Translations under genes and position numbers: made by a program
NCBI GenBank assembly: GCA_012064385.1
Contig: QRDG01000477.1
Coordinates: 1 to 64,000 of the forward strand
Direction: 5' to 3'
From: Puccinellia tenuiflora
Lineage: Eukaryota; Streptophyta; Magnoliopsida; Poales; Poaceae
DNA length: 64,000 nt
Notes under the pieces: model-generated
What the model saw: only the letters and a program-made list of their open reading frames with translations
Told to the model about the DNA's origin: nothing
Databases searched by the model: none
Shown here: positions 1 through 9,593 of the stretch, piece after piece
How positions within the stretch are numbered: position 1 is the first letter of the stretch
Layout: each line of letters opens with the position of its first letter

Positions 1-960
1 AGCTTGGTCTTCTGGCTAACTGACAACCTGCGTCTTGTGGCTAGCTTGCTCCTCCTCGCTGCTTGACCTATTCCCTAGAGGTTCTAAAGATTGGAGAGGA
101 TCTGGTGTGTTTTCTTGTGTTCTTGAGTTGTGGTCGATCTGGGAAGATGATTTAGTTGCCAGATTAGTTGCTGGTATGTTTGTGCTGATTTGAGGAATAT
201 ATGGTGTGGTTTATAGATGGTTAGGCTGATGTATAGAACTTGGAGTACGGCTGTGTTTGCTTATCAAGTTTGCTGTTCGGCTGGCTGATGCTTAAGAGCT
301 GCTGTTTGAAAATCTTGATGTGAGGAAAGTGTGTTGAGGTCGGCTAGTGTGATGATATGCTGACTAGGATAGCTGCTGTGGTGTTTATATACTGTTGGCT
401 GGTTGTTGTGGTGCTGCCACACAACTACCCGACTCCTCAATTGCATGGGTGAGTAAGGTGCTTGGTTGTCAAGCTCTTAAGCAGGGGCATTACTTGGGGT
501 TGAAGTGTGAGTAGATATTTTGCTTGTGGATAGATATGTCTAGTCATTGTTCTTATCTCCTATGTGGCATGCTTATCCCTCTCATGTTTGGTATTATCCT
601 CTTGTAGGATTTATTCTTGGGCATGCCAAGTGGCTTTTGTTACTAGATAGGATTATGGCTTCTCTCTTATGTGGGCTTTGTATTATATGGTTCGTGATCA
701 TGAGGCTTTACAATTTCAGATTTGTGGGCTTTATCATTTGGATGATTTTCTTCCTTGGGAATTAACTCCATTGGAGAAATTTTTATGCCTCACCCTTGTG
801 GTGAAGGCAAACAATTTAATCATACGAAACCTTTCTTTTGGTTAAATGAATTTGTGTTAATTATATGACCTCCACTTGCTTTATGCATACAGAAATAATA
901 TGTTAACAAGGTTGATCAGGCCATGTTACCAAACTACTTTTGTCGAGGTATTGTCAAATC
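1..960. other. Unassigned DNA, no gene recognised
   Basis: Moderately AT-rich sequence with only short open frames (for example 60 and 72 codons) that show no recognisable domain, codon bias or splice context. No terminal repeats or target-site duplications could be paired here. It may be the edge of a repeat that starts outside the window. Confidence 0.4.
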
Positions 961-1973
961 TGGCCGGGACAGGGGTGCCATCCGGCTAGGTATACAACGC
1001 CGGTAGAGAGAAGATGTGGGGGAGGAACGTAGCGGGATTCCGGTGACGGGATTACACACAGTTTACCCAGCTTCGGATCACACGACGGTGGCGTGATCCT
1101 ACGTGCTGCTATAAATCACTATAAGGCAATATGAGCCGATTACAATGATGTTGTGTGTATAGCCTGAAAGGCTTGGTTATGAGGCTCTGCCCTAAGGCGT
1201 CCCGTAGGCCGTCTTATAAAGGTGGCCGGACCTAGGGCTTACAAAGGAAAGTCTTGCCGACTAAGGAATAGGAGTCCTAGACTAATACGGCTTGCTAGCA
1301 TTGTCTTGTGCGCCAAGGCGGTTGGTTGCTGGGCCTTCGTCTTTGATCCTCCTTAGCCGGCTTTGCCTTCTCCTTGCGCTTCATCGTACTGGGCCGCCCG
1401 GTAAGCCAACCGGCATTACCACCAGTGGGCCACCCAGGTATACTGGAATATGTACATGTCAATGATACCCCTATTTGGTATATCCCCGACATTAGCCCCC
1501 AGAAAGTTTTGAGTTCTCCAGCGGCCGGCTTCTTCGACGGGCTTGAAGTAGTTTCTCCTTTGTCGTCTTGTCTTGGTTAGGCGGATGTAGAACTTGAAGC
1601 TTTGCCGAAGAAAATAATCCGACATGTACTGCCGAACTGCGGCCGTCTTAATTGCCGATTAAGACGTTTGACTAGGACGTACGGGCCGATCGATATTTTA
1701 TCATGCCGACTTGTGTCCAGTGGAACTCGTCCGATTTACATGCTTCTGAAGTAGGTCGCGTTCGGTCTACTTTCAGAATTGAACTGTGCTCGCTGGTGTT
1801 GGCTTTATTGTCCATTGGGAATACAGTCAATTTGCATGTCTCAGAATCGAGTTTATTCCAAAGAGTGGATGAAGAAAAAAGCTTCCATGTCCTTGTGGAT
1901 GTAGCCCTCGAGGCTCATGTCGGCTTATGAAGTAAGGCGGCATGAGACTCAGAAAATCCAATGGCTGTAGCCC
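961..1973. repeat. Repeat-like DNA flanking the 1974-4636 LTR element, left part
   Basis: GC-richer DNA with a TATAAAGGTGGCCGG stretch near 1216 and many GCCCCC/CCGAGG motifs. It resembles the non-coding parts of large Triticeae LTR or CACTA elements, but no ends were found. A 38-bp segment at 1909-1946 recurs as a 39-bp near copy at 4721-4759, on the other side of the inserted LTR element. This suggests both sides belong to one older repeat with internal tandem repeats. Confidence 0.4.
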
Positions 1974-2261
1974 TGTCATGCCCAGCATGGTGGATATACT
2001 GGGCTCGGCAGACATGGGCCGTGGACTAGCTGTACTGGGCTTGCGGTCTGACCTGTTGACGATAAGAAGGAAGCAACAACAACAAGTAAGGCATCGAAGA
2101 ACAGAAAGAGAAATCGGGTTGCTCCTGTTCCTCTCTCCCGTCCCCTACCTCTCCGGTGGCCGCTCTCCACAAGCGGCAGTCTCCGACGGTGGCCGCTCTC
2201 CACAAGCAGCGGTATCCTATCCTCACGTCCCGGTGATCTCCGGCGGCAACGAGGTGTTACA
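1974..2261 (+). repeat. 5' LTR of the pol-less LTR element
   Basis: Begins TGTCATGCCC and ends GGTGTTACA. It is identical in length to the copy at 4349-4636. An open frame runs through it in both copies, encoding a short arginine/glutamine-rich stretch and proline/serine-rich repeats. This may be accidental. Confidence 0.9.
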
Positions 2262-2262
2262 G

Positions 2263-2274
2263 TGGTATCAGAGC
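2263..2274 (+). promoter_or_regulatory. tRNA-Met primer-binding site of the pol-less LTR element
   Basis: TGGTATCAGAGC directly follows the left LTR and matches the complement of the plant initiator tRNA-Met 3' end. This fixes the element's orientation as plus. Confidence 0.9.
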
Positions 2275-2388
2275 TACCGATTCCTCCCACAAAAATAACA
2301 GAAAATCTCCACAAATTTTGTTTCCCCATCCAATTTGCTTCTCCACCGACCTGTGATTCGATCGTTAATTTCCCGAGCACTTGAGGCG

Positions 2389-3024
2389 ATGGTTCCGGCT
2401 TCCGAGCCAATCATGGTCTCCATGGCGGCGATTCAGGCGAGCCTCAACCTATCGCTCGAGCAGATGAAGATGAGTGCAGAGCTGATAGAAATGGTTGAAG
2501 AGCGGTCGAAGTCGACGGATGCGACCTTGGCTCGTATTGCTCGCTTACAGGCTTCCTGGGAGCCCAGGCCCAAGGAGCAAGCGGTGCAGATGACCACCAC
2601 GACCACGCCGCTTGATGCCAGCTTCAACACCGCCGGCCGCATCACCGCTCCCGTGACGGCGATCTCCGACATAGCCGAGCTTGTCACAGCGTCGGCAGGA
2701 CTGGCAGAGCCCCCAGCTTCGGCCCCTTCCATCGTAGCGTCACCAGTGGTCGCGCCCGCGGCTCCCATCGACACCATCGCCGTGTTGCCCGCGTCCTGTT
2801 CAACGAAATGCGCGGCCCAAGCGGTCATGGCGTCGACCTCGACGCTCCTGCCGTGGGTCTCTGCGTCTTTGTCACCAGCCACACACGGAACAACGGCGTG
2901 GTCTCCACCGAGCTCGCCTCCCACAATGACGTCGACGAGCATGGCGCTTCGCTCGCGTCCTGCTCATTGTCCTCATCACCGACACAATACATGGTCTGGG
3001 AGGACGCGTCCCCGACGGCTCTGA
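2389..3024 (+). CDS. Possible gag-like leader ORF of the pol-less LTR element
   Basis: Open frame of 211 codons from the ATG at 2389, 128 bases after the 5' LTR, which is where gag begins in many gypsy elements. The first 70 residues are predicted helical and charged (EQMKMSAELIEMVEERSKST). They are followed by an alanine/serine/threonine/proline-rich low-complexity tail. No zinc knuckle or capsid motif is visible. It overlaps the start of a longer frame (2808-4667). It could be the remains of a gag N-terminus fused to unrelated sequence. Function is not established. Confidence 0.35.
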   Translation: MVPASEPIMVSMAAIQASLNLSLEQMKMSAELIEMVEERSKSTDATLARIARLQASWEPRPKEQAVQMTTTTTPLDASFNTAGRITAPVTAISDIAELVTASAGLAEPPASAPSIVASPVVAPAAPIDTIAVLPASCSTKCAAQAVMASTSTLLPWVSASLSPATHGTTAWSPPSSPPTMTSTSMALRSRPAHCPHHRHNTWSGRTRPRRL

Positions 3025-4667
3025 CACCTATGAAGGCAACCACAAGTCAAGATTCAGTGTACAGTCAGCTCCAAGTTAGCCCCATGAACTTCCCTGTCGG
3101 TAAGAAGGATGAAGGTGAGTTCAAGGTCGATGACATATCGACTCATGTTGGAGGCGTGTCACTATTTCTCGAGGAGGGCTTGGGTTCTAGTGATGAGATG
3201 GTTGATGTGTGGAGCACGGTATTTGAGCCTTTTACATCATGGGGATATGGTGGTTTTAGCCCGGGAATCACAATTGCTAAGTATGAAAACCTCCTGCATT
3301 GTTCTTCAAGGGATTACCTTTCTGCACATTGGTATCTTGAGGGACTTCAATATATCCGATGTGGCACCTCAAATTGCAAGGTAACCTATGCTGCTACACA
3401 CCAATGGGACCCTGGCATTTCTCATAGTTATTTACCAAACAGTCTGCACCTGCTGGACCCTGCAGTAATGAGAAGTTGTTTTTGTCATCCGGATCTTAGT
3501 GGTGATAGTCTTCATACTACTGAAGTTTTGGTTAGGTTTGAGCTGTTATGGCATCATGGAGGTTCATGGTTTGCATGCTTAGTACTACTGAATAGAAACC
3601 TCCTTGCTGGACACACTAGTGGTTACTCCATGCACAACCTACTAATGGATTCATTTGGCTGGCTTGGAGGTCATGGGCTGGTAGCAAATTTAGGAGGTGT
3701 ATGGGAAATTATATATAGTGGAGCTACATACTCGAGTGCTGCAGTTCAACTTCATCTCTATTTGATGCTTGAGTACAGATGTTTGATTGTTATTTTGAGG
3801 AAGTTCACCAATCAACAGATGGTTCAGGTTAGGATTACTCCTTATGGTGGTTCTATGGATCATATGGCGGTGTTCTGTTATTGCAGCATCTCATGGTATG
3901 TGGAGGTCCTGCCTGCAAGCACTTATTCAGTTATTGTGGCAACTATGTGTGCTTATCAGCAGAGCACAAAGCTTGAGATGCATACTATTCTAAACATGGG
4001 CACAGTACAAACTTGGAATCAAATGGTGTTTCCCAGTGTCTCTCAGTGTTGGCCTTTTAGAGGTAGTAGCAATGAGAAAAATAACATGCCCGGTCATCTA
4101 CAAGTACAAGAAGAACTACGCAAATGGAGGAATTTATATTCATTCTTTGGTGTGTCAAGCGATCTTGAGCAGAAGCAATGGGATCCTAGTATTGGCCACA
4201 CAGAGTTACAATCCTTCTTGAAGCAAGATCAACGAACACTCGCTGCCAGGTTTCAGGGTTGCCCAGAATATCAATATGCTGCCTTCAGACCATGTCGACC
4301 TCATCAAGCCATTGCTTGGGGACAAGCAATGTTTCTTGGGGGCGGTAATGTCATGCCCAGCATGGTGGATATACTGGGCTCGGCAGACATGGGCCGTGGA
4401 CTGGCTGTACTGGGCTTGCGGTCTGACCTGTTGACGATAAGAAGGAAGCAACAACAACAAGTAAGGCATCGAAGAACAGAAACAGAAATCGGGTTGCTCC
4501 CGTTCCTCTCTTCCGTCCCCTACCTCTCCGGTGGCCGCTCTCCACAAGCAGCAGTCTCCGACAGTGGCCGCTCTCCACAAGCGGCGGTATCCTATCCTCA
4601 CGTCCCGGTGATCTCCGGCGGCAATGGGGTGTTACAAGCCCCCGAGCGTCGGCTCAATGTAGATTGA
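2808..4667 (+). CDS. Long unidentified ORF (619 codons) inside the pol-less LTR element
   Basis: Uninterrupted frame of 1860 bases that starts in the overlap with the gag-like frame, crosses the whole interior, reads through the complete 3' LTR and stops 31 bases into host DNA. Its first 60 codons are an alternative frame of the gag-like ORF. From about codon 100 the protein is rich in W, H, C, Y and S, with segments such as DDISTHVGGVSLFLEEGLGS and LRKWRNLYSFFGVSSDLEQK. No retroviral or known plant domain was recognised. Such an open frame in an otherwise non-coding element may be a captured host sequence, a conserved family-specific protein, or chance. Homologous copies would be needed to tell. 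Confidence 0.35.
   Translation: MRGPSGHGVDLDAPAVGLCVFVTSHTRNNGVVSTELASHNDVDEHGASLASCSLSSSPTQYMVWEDASPTALTPMKATTSQDSVYSQLQVSPMNFPVGKKDEGEFKVDDISTHVGGVSLFLEEGLGSSDEMVDVWSTVFEPFTSWGYGGFSPGITIAKYENLLHCSSRDYLSAHWYLEGLQYIRCGTSNCKVTYAATHQWDPGISHSYLPNSLHLLDPAVMRSCFCHPDLSGDSLHTTEVLVRFELLWHHGGSWFACLVLLNRNLLAGHTSGYSMHNLLMDSFGWLGGHGLVANLGGVWEIIYSGATYSSAAVQLHLYLMLEYRCLIVILRKFTNQQMVQVRITPYGGSMDHMAVFCYCSISWYVEVLPASTYSVIVATMCAYQQSTKLEMHTILNMGTVQTWNQMVFPSVSQCWPFRGSSNEKNNMPGHLQVQEELRKWRNLYSFFGVSSDLEQKQWDPSIGHTELQSFLKQDQRTLAARFQGCPEYQYAAFRPCRPHQAIAWGQAMFLGGGNVMPSMVDILGSADMGRGLAVLGLRSDLLTIRRKQQQQVRHRRTETEIGLLPFLSSVPYLSGGRSPQAAVSDSGRSPQAAVSYPHVPVISGGNGVLQAPERRLNVD
4349..4636 (+). repeat. 3' LTR of the pol-less LTR element
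   Basis: 288 bp, the partner of 1974-2261. It is preceded by the polypurine-like TTGGGGGCGG and followed by the target-site duplication AGCCC. Confidence 0.9.
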
Positions 4668-5092
4668 TGCAGCCCCCCATCTATCTATCAAAACTATAAG
4701 TTTCGACAGACTGTGGCCCCCGAGGCTCATGTCGACCTTATGAAGTAAGGCGGCATGAGGCTTGATGAAAACATTTCGCCGGGTAAAAGGGCGTAATGCC
4801 AATCTGTTTAAAACCCAGGAGATGGCTGAAGATAAGTCGTCTTGCAGGTGACGTCCTTGATGAAGTGGCAACAAAAACACCTGTAGAATAAACAATAACT
4901 GCATTAAGCTGTACTTTTAATGCAAGCTAAACAATTGTAAGGCCTAAGCCGACAGTTTTTTCAACAAAAACTTTGGGTTGCAGATTATCTGCGATCCGCC
5001 CAGTTTTCTGGCTTATGCACTTTAGCCATATTTCATGTGTTAGCAAACCTCTTGTACGGAACATCTGCTGGGCAACAGGGATGCAATACAAA
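4637..5092. repeat. Repeat-like DNA flanking the pol-less LTR element, right part
   Basis: Continuation of the older host repeat after the LTR element, rich in GCCCCCGAG motifs. It contains the second copy of the 39-bp direct repeat (4721-4759). No gene is visible. It ends at the 9-bp CCCAGAACA (5093-5101) proposed as the LINE target-site duplication. Confidence 0.4.
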
Positions 5093-5208
5093 CCCAGAAC
5101 ATCCTCTGCGCCTTCAATCTGCCTTCTTGTGCTCTGTTCTTGGGGTTTCCTGGGGTTTTCTTGGGGTTCTCTCGATGGACCAGGGGAGAAAGGATAAGGA
5201 AAATTCCA

Positions 5209-7524
5209 TGGCGTCTCTCCCTCGTCTCCCCTCCATCGTAGCCTCCACCTCCTCCTCCACTGAATCCTTCAATGGCGTCAAGATCTGATCAAGATGGAGG
5301 CTCTACTTCATTGGGACTTCTCCCCCGGCTTGGCTGTCGAGGCTCAGGTCGTCGCCGTTTTGGATCTTCTGTCCACTTCTCTCCATCATCTAGTTCCAAG
5401 GAGTTCTTCCTTGTGGTCTCTTTCTCCTCGGCTTCGTTTCCGCTCTACGAGGACTCAGTTGGATTGGCTTTGCAATCTTGCATCGGCGGGATTTCTAATG
5501 GCTTCAGGGTTCTCATGCTGTCTAATAAAAGATTTCGGTTCTCGGTGGCTTCCAATCGTGTTGGGCATTTTATTTATGGTCTTCGTGATAGGGTTTGGAC
5601 GGATTTCATCTGTCATTTCAGTCTATTCAGGGGTGATCGCTTGAATCTTTCGGGTTTTCATCATGATCACATGTGGAACTCAGCTTCGGAAATCCTGGAT
5701 GTTTCGCAGAGGTCCCCCACTGCCGTCCGGCCTAACCTTGCTTTTCTGGAAAAAAGTGCAGCCTTGGATAGTTCATCAGTGTACAAGGCCAGGACAATTC
5801 GGTGATTAAGTTTGGTTCATTTGCTCCTGCCCCTTCCTCGATGGCAGCTCCTAGCATTGCTGGTGAGGGGTTCATCTTCGGTTCCTTCTCGGACCCGGTT
5901 ATCCCGGATTTGAATTTCACTGGAAAAGGCATTTTTGTCAATCATCGTTTTACTCGGAAATTATGTGATGGCCTGCCAATATCTTTATTAGAGCATTTAG
6001 AGGACCTTCATCAATCTCGGTACAGTGACCAGGAAATTATGGAGGCATTGAATATCCTGCTTGTCCCGCCCATGGACATGGTTTTTGAATTTCTGGGCCG
6101 CTGTTCGCGCTGTGGGCTGAGAGATCACCTTCTCCAGGCATGTCCAGGTACATGCCGCAACTGTATTCTCTTGGGGGCCAAATGTTCGGATTGTTCTATT
6201 TTGCTTCTGCACACTCAACATTCTATGGAGCCATCTGTCCCTGCCACACAAACCGATAATCCCTTAGCGCCTCTATCTGATGCCTCCTTATCTGGTCCTC
6301 TAAGCTGCTGCTATCGATGCCTTGAATTGGGTCATTTCATTCGGGACTGTAAAAAAAGATCTAATGTCTGAGTTGTTTTGGTTGGGGGCATAAAGCCCGG
6401 AAATTCCGCTTAAACAGAGCTGTCATTTCTGTCATACTTTGGGCCATGAGACTGGGCTGTGTCCGAAGATTAGGTGCAGCAAATGTGGTATTTTCGGTCA
6501 CCAAGAGAATTTATGTCGTTCCCGTAAATGTTGGGTGAAAAAGGGCAGGCACCAGCCAGAAAAGGAAACTATCATTTCAGCCGATATCTCTGACTCGGAC
6601 AACACCTCTGATGATGCTATGGATGCTTGGAACGAACACATTGAGGAAGTGGAACTTGCTGCTAATGGGATACTCACTGGGGATTCCTCCACGGCTCTGG
6701 TTTTTGTACGTGCGGGGGGCGAGGAACAGAGGCTACTGATCCCAAGCTTCCCCAATTATTTTTCTTTCCTGGGATGGATGATGAGACAGAACTACATCAG
6801 ATCGATCCTTTCTACAGATGATAATGCTGTCCCTTCTCACCTGCAGATATTCATTCCCCAACTGGTGCATACCATCTTCTCTATCATGTTCGACATGATG
6901 ATCTATACCAGGTCTGTAACTGTAGCACCTCCTGTCATTATGGCTAGAGGATTGGATGTCAACCTGTGTGAGCATCTCTGGGGGAATAGCGTTGTTATAT
7001 TAGATGATCATGCTTCCTTGCTGACCCAGGGAGAATTTGTGGTGAGCTCCCATGTCTCTGTTGAGATTCAGGATTCTTCAGAGGCGGATCTAGTTGCTAA
7101 CCTGCCAAACACTATGGAATTACTGAATATGGACATTGGTTATGTCCTTCCTCCTGAAACTACACACGCTTCTAGGCATGCCATTGCCTCTCCTGCATCT
7201 CTACCGCCCGCCTCTGGTCCTGCTGCAAATACTCGTGCCAAGATCGCTGGGGTGGGAACGGTGACGCATACTCGTTCTCGTGCACGGAGGGCCACTCCAT
7301 TAGTTACTACTGAAGTTCGACGCAGCCCACGGAATCTCAACAATGGATTCATGCCTACTGCGATACCTGATCGTGCCCCTCGCCGCCGCAGTTCATCTGT
7401 GCCTAGGGCCTCAACTCTGAGTGTCATGCAGATCGAGGAGATGCAAAGGATTGGAGTGTACGACTGTGGCATAGACCCTGAGGACCTCACTGAAGAGCGC
7501 CTCTGTCAGGAGCACCACGCCTAA
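5209..7524 (+). pseudogene. LINE ORF1 (nucleic-acid-binding, zinc-knuckle protein), degenerate
   Basis: ORF1 proteins of plant L1-type LINEs bind the element RNA. The region from the ATG at 5209 is broken into several frames (about 5272-5805, 5802-6371 and 6439-7524). Four cysteine/histidine clusters are visible: CSRCGLRDHLLQAC near 6107-6148, CCYRCLELGHFIRDC near 6307-6350, then CHFCHTLGHETGLC and CSKCGIFGHQENLC between about 6420 and 6520. A stop and frame change near 6370-6430 separates the second and third knuckles. The 361-codon last frame carries an acidic linker and a basic C-terminus with RSRARRATPL and RRSPRNL. It ends at 7524, overlapping the ORF2 start codon. Confidence 0.75.
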
Positions 7525-7626
7525 TGAATGCTACTAATCATCTTTGGAGAATTTTGTGTTGGAATATTCGTGGATTGAATAGCCCCGAAAAATGGCCACT
7601 TATTCAGAGTAAAATAGATGAGAGCC
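7524..7626 (+). pseudogene. LINE ORF2, first 34 codons (endonuclease start)
   Basis: ORF2 starts at the ATG 7524-7526, which shares its A with the ORF1 stop codon (TAATG, 7522-7526). The sequence ILCWNIRGLNSPEKWPLI is the typical first beta strand of the AP-like endonuclease of plant LINEs (W-N-x-R-G-L). The frame is cut after GAGCC, the target duplicated by the gypsy insertion at 7627, and resumes at 28014. Confidence 0.85.
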
Positions 7627-9401
7627 TGATACGTCTCAAACGTATCTATAATTTTTGAGTGATCCATGCTACTCCCTCCGTTCCATAATATAAGATGTTT
7701 TGGACCTTTTCCACATTCACATTTGTACCACATGTATCTAGACATGTTTTAGTGTATGTGTTCATCCACTTTCCATTTTTTAAATCCGAATCTAGACAAC
7801 ATGTGAAACATCTAAACCATCTTATATTGTAGAACGGAGGGAGTAGTTTTGTGATATTGTCACATGTTTTTACTGTCATTCATATCATTTTTATGCATTT
7901 TGTCGGACTAACCTATTGACAAGATGCCAAGTGCCAGTTTCCTGTTTTTGCTGTTTTTGTATTTCAGAAAAGTCACAACAGGAAATATCGTCGGATTGCC
8001 CTCAAAATTTACGGAGAATTTTTACTCGATGAAAGACACCAGAAGACCAAAGGGGAGCCTGAGGGGCCACCCACAGGGCACAGGCGGCCTCCTGCCGCGG
8101 CCCCCCTAGGACCCGCAGGTGGGGCCTGCCCCTGCTCCTGGGGCACCCCCTCGGCCCCCTCCGACGCCTATAAAATCCCTAAAAACCTAAAAACGTCAGG
8201 GCGGCCATTATTTTCCAGAAACTCGACCCCGCCGCGCCGTCACCGAAAACCCTAGTTCGGGGTCCAATCTGAAGCTGATCCCGGCACTCTGCCGGAGGGG
8301 AGATCGATCCCGGAGGGCTCTCCATCGCCATGCCTTCCTCCGGGATGATTTGTGAGTAGTCTCACCTTGGACTACGGGTCCATGGCAGTAGCTAGTTGGT
8401 AGTCTCTCTCTCTTGTGCTTCATGTCTTATGATCTTGTGAGCTGCCTAACATGATCAAGATCGATTATTGTAATGCTATGTGATGTGTTTGCTGGGATCC
8501 GATGGATTATAAAGTTATGTTCAGATTGTGCATGATTCTTATATGAGTAATTTATGTTCTTGCATGCTCTCCGATGTGCGTAGTTACTTTGGCCAAGTGA
8601 TTGTGTGTATCTCCAAGAGAGGGTATTTATGCTAGATAGTGGGTTCATGCCCCTTTTATTCTTGGGCACGAGTGACAGAAACGTCTAAGGGCGAGGGTGT
8701 GTTGTTGCAACTAAGGGTAAAACATCGGTGTTAATGTCTCTTTTGATATTAGTATTGCTTACTTCATACACTTTACTTAATGCAATTGTCTGTTGCTTGC
8801 AACTTAATACCGTTGGGTGACAGGCTGGATAGCGATCCCACTGTGGACTTTTTAGACAAGACGCAGTTAGACTCAACTGGTCTTTGTTCCTTGTCGTGAT
8901 TCCTCCATAAATATTATCATGTCCTTTTTGTCATTGCTAAATTGGGTTTGTGTCATGATCTTGTCAATTGCCTAGCTGTAATTCGTTCACCCATCACATG
9001 CATATTTTATTTACTTGAGAGACTCCACTAGTGAACCCATGGCCCCCGGTCCATCTTTTTACATTGTTTACAACCTCATTTACTTGCTTTTAATCATCAT
9101 TATTCCTCTGGTCACTTTTCATATTTTATCTATTTCATCATACAATTAACCGCTTTGTTTTCTGCGAGACCGGAAAGATTGACAACCTTTCCGCAATTGG
9201 GGGCAAAGTATTTTGGTTGAGTGTGTGCAGGTCCACGTCTGTTGAAGGTTAAGCGCCAGAGATCTTCAACATTCACCTCGTTGTTGATTTCAAAGTCCTA
9301 CTGGTTCGATAAACCTCGGTTCGTTAAACGAGGGAAAACTGCTACTAGCTACAATTCCGCCTTCGCTTGGGGCACCACCAACTTATCAATATCCACCATC
9401 A
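7627..9401 (+). repeat. 5' LTR of the gag-protease gypsy element
   Basis: Starts TGATACGTCTC and ends CCACCATCA. It is 1775 bp because of a 172-bp MITE at 7672-7843. Without the MITE and its TA it is about 1.6 kb, like the solo LTR at 30051-31650. It contains a CCTATAAAATCCC box near 8166, a likely TATA box for the element's transcript. Confidence 0.9.
7672..7843. mobile_element. Stowaway-type MITE, 172 bp
   Basis: Terminal inverted repeats CTCCCTCCGTTCCATAATAT and its complement, flanked by TA duplications (7670-7671 and 7844-7845). The whole element is close to a palindrome. Homologous LTRs at 26449 and 30051 show the unoccupied site (CATGCTAGTTTTG and CATGCTTGTTTTG), which proves the insertion. 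A same-length relative is at 63248-63419. Confidence 0.95.
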
Positions 9402-9411
9402 AGCAGTTTTC

Positions 9412-9429
9412 TGGCGCCGTTGCCGGGGA
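9412..9429 (+). promoter_or_regulatory. tRNA-Asp primer-binding site of the gypsy element
   Basis: TGGCGCCGTTGCCGGGGA is complementary to the 3' end of plant tRNA-Asp. It is located 10 bases after the 5' LTR. This primer is usual for the Athila-type Triticeae gypsy elements. Confidence 0.9.
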
Positions 9430-9593
9430 CTTTGGAGCTACAGCAAGGGGAGTCTCATACTCTCAATCTCTTTACTTTGTTTTTGTCTTGCTTGCTTTAT
9501 ATCTTGTTTAGTTTATTTTCCTGTTTCAAAATTTTAAAACCCAAAAAAATTAGTGTGGTCTTTATTCCTGTCTTATTATTTTATCTTATCGTT

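Larger units (their letters stand above)
1974..4636 (+). mobile_element. LTR retrotransposon lacking pol, complete with TSD
   Basis: Two 288-bp direct repeats (1974-2261 and 4349-4636) start TG and end CA and are flanked by a perfect 5-bp duplication AGCCC (1969-1973 and 4637-4641). A primer-binding site TGGTATCAGAGC, complementary to the initiator tRNA-Met 3' end, starts two bases after the left LTR, and a G-rich tract (TTGGGGGCGG) precedes the right LTR. The 2.1-kb interior has no reverse transcriptase, integrase, RNase H or protease motif. The element must therefore have been moved by proteins of another element. Hand comparison of the LTRs gives about 9 differences in 288 bp (about 3%). 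Confidence 0.9.
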
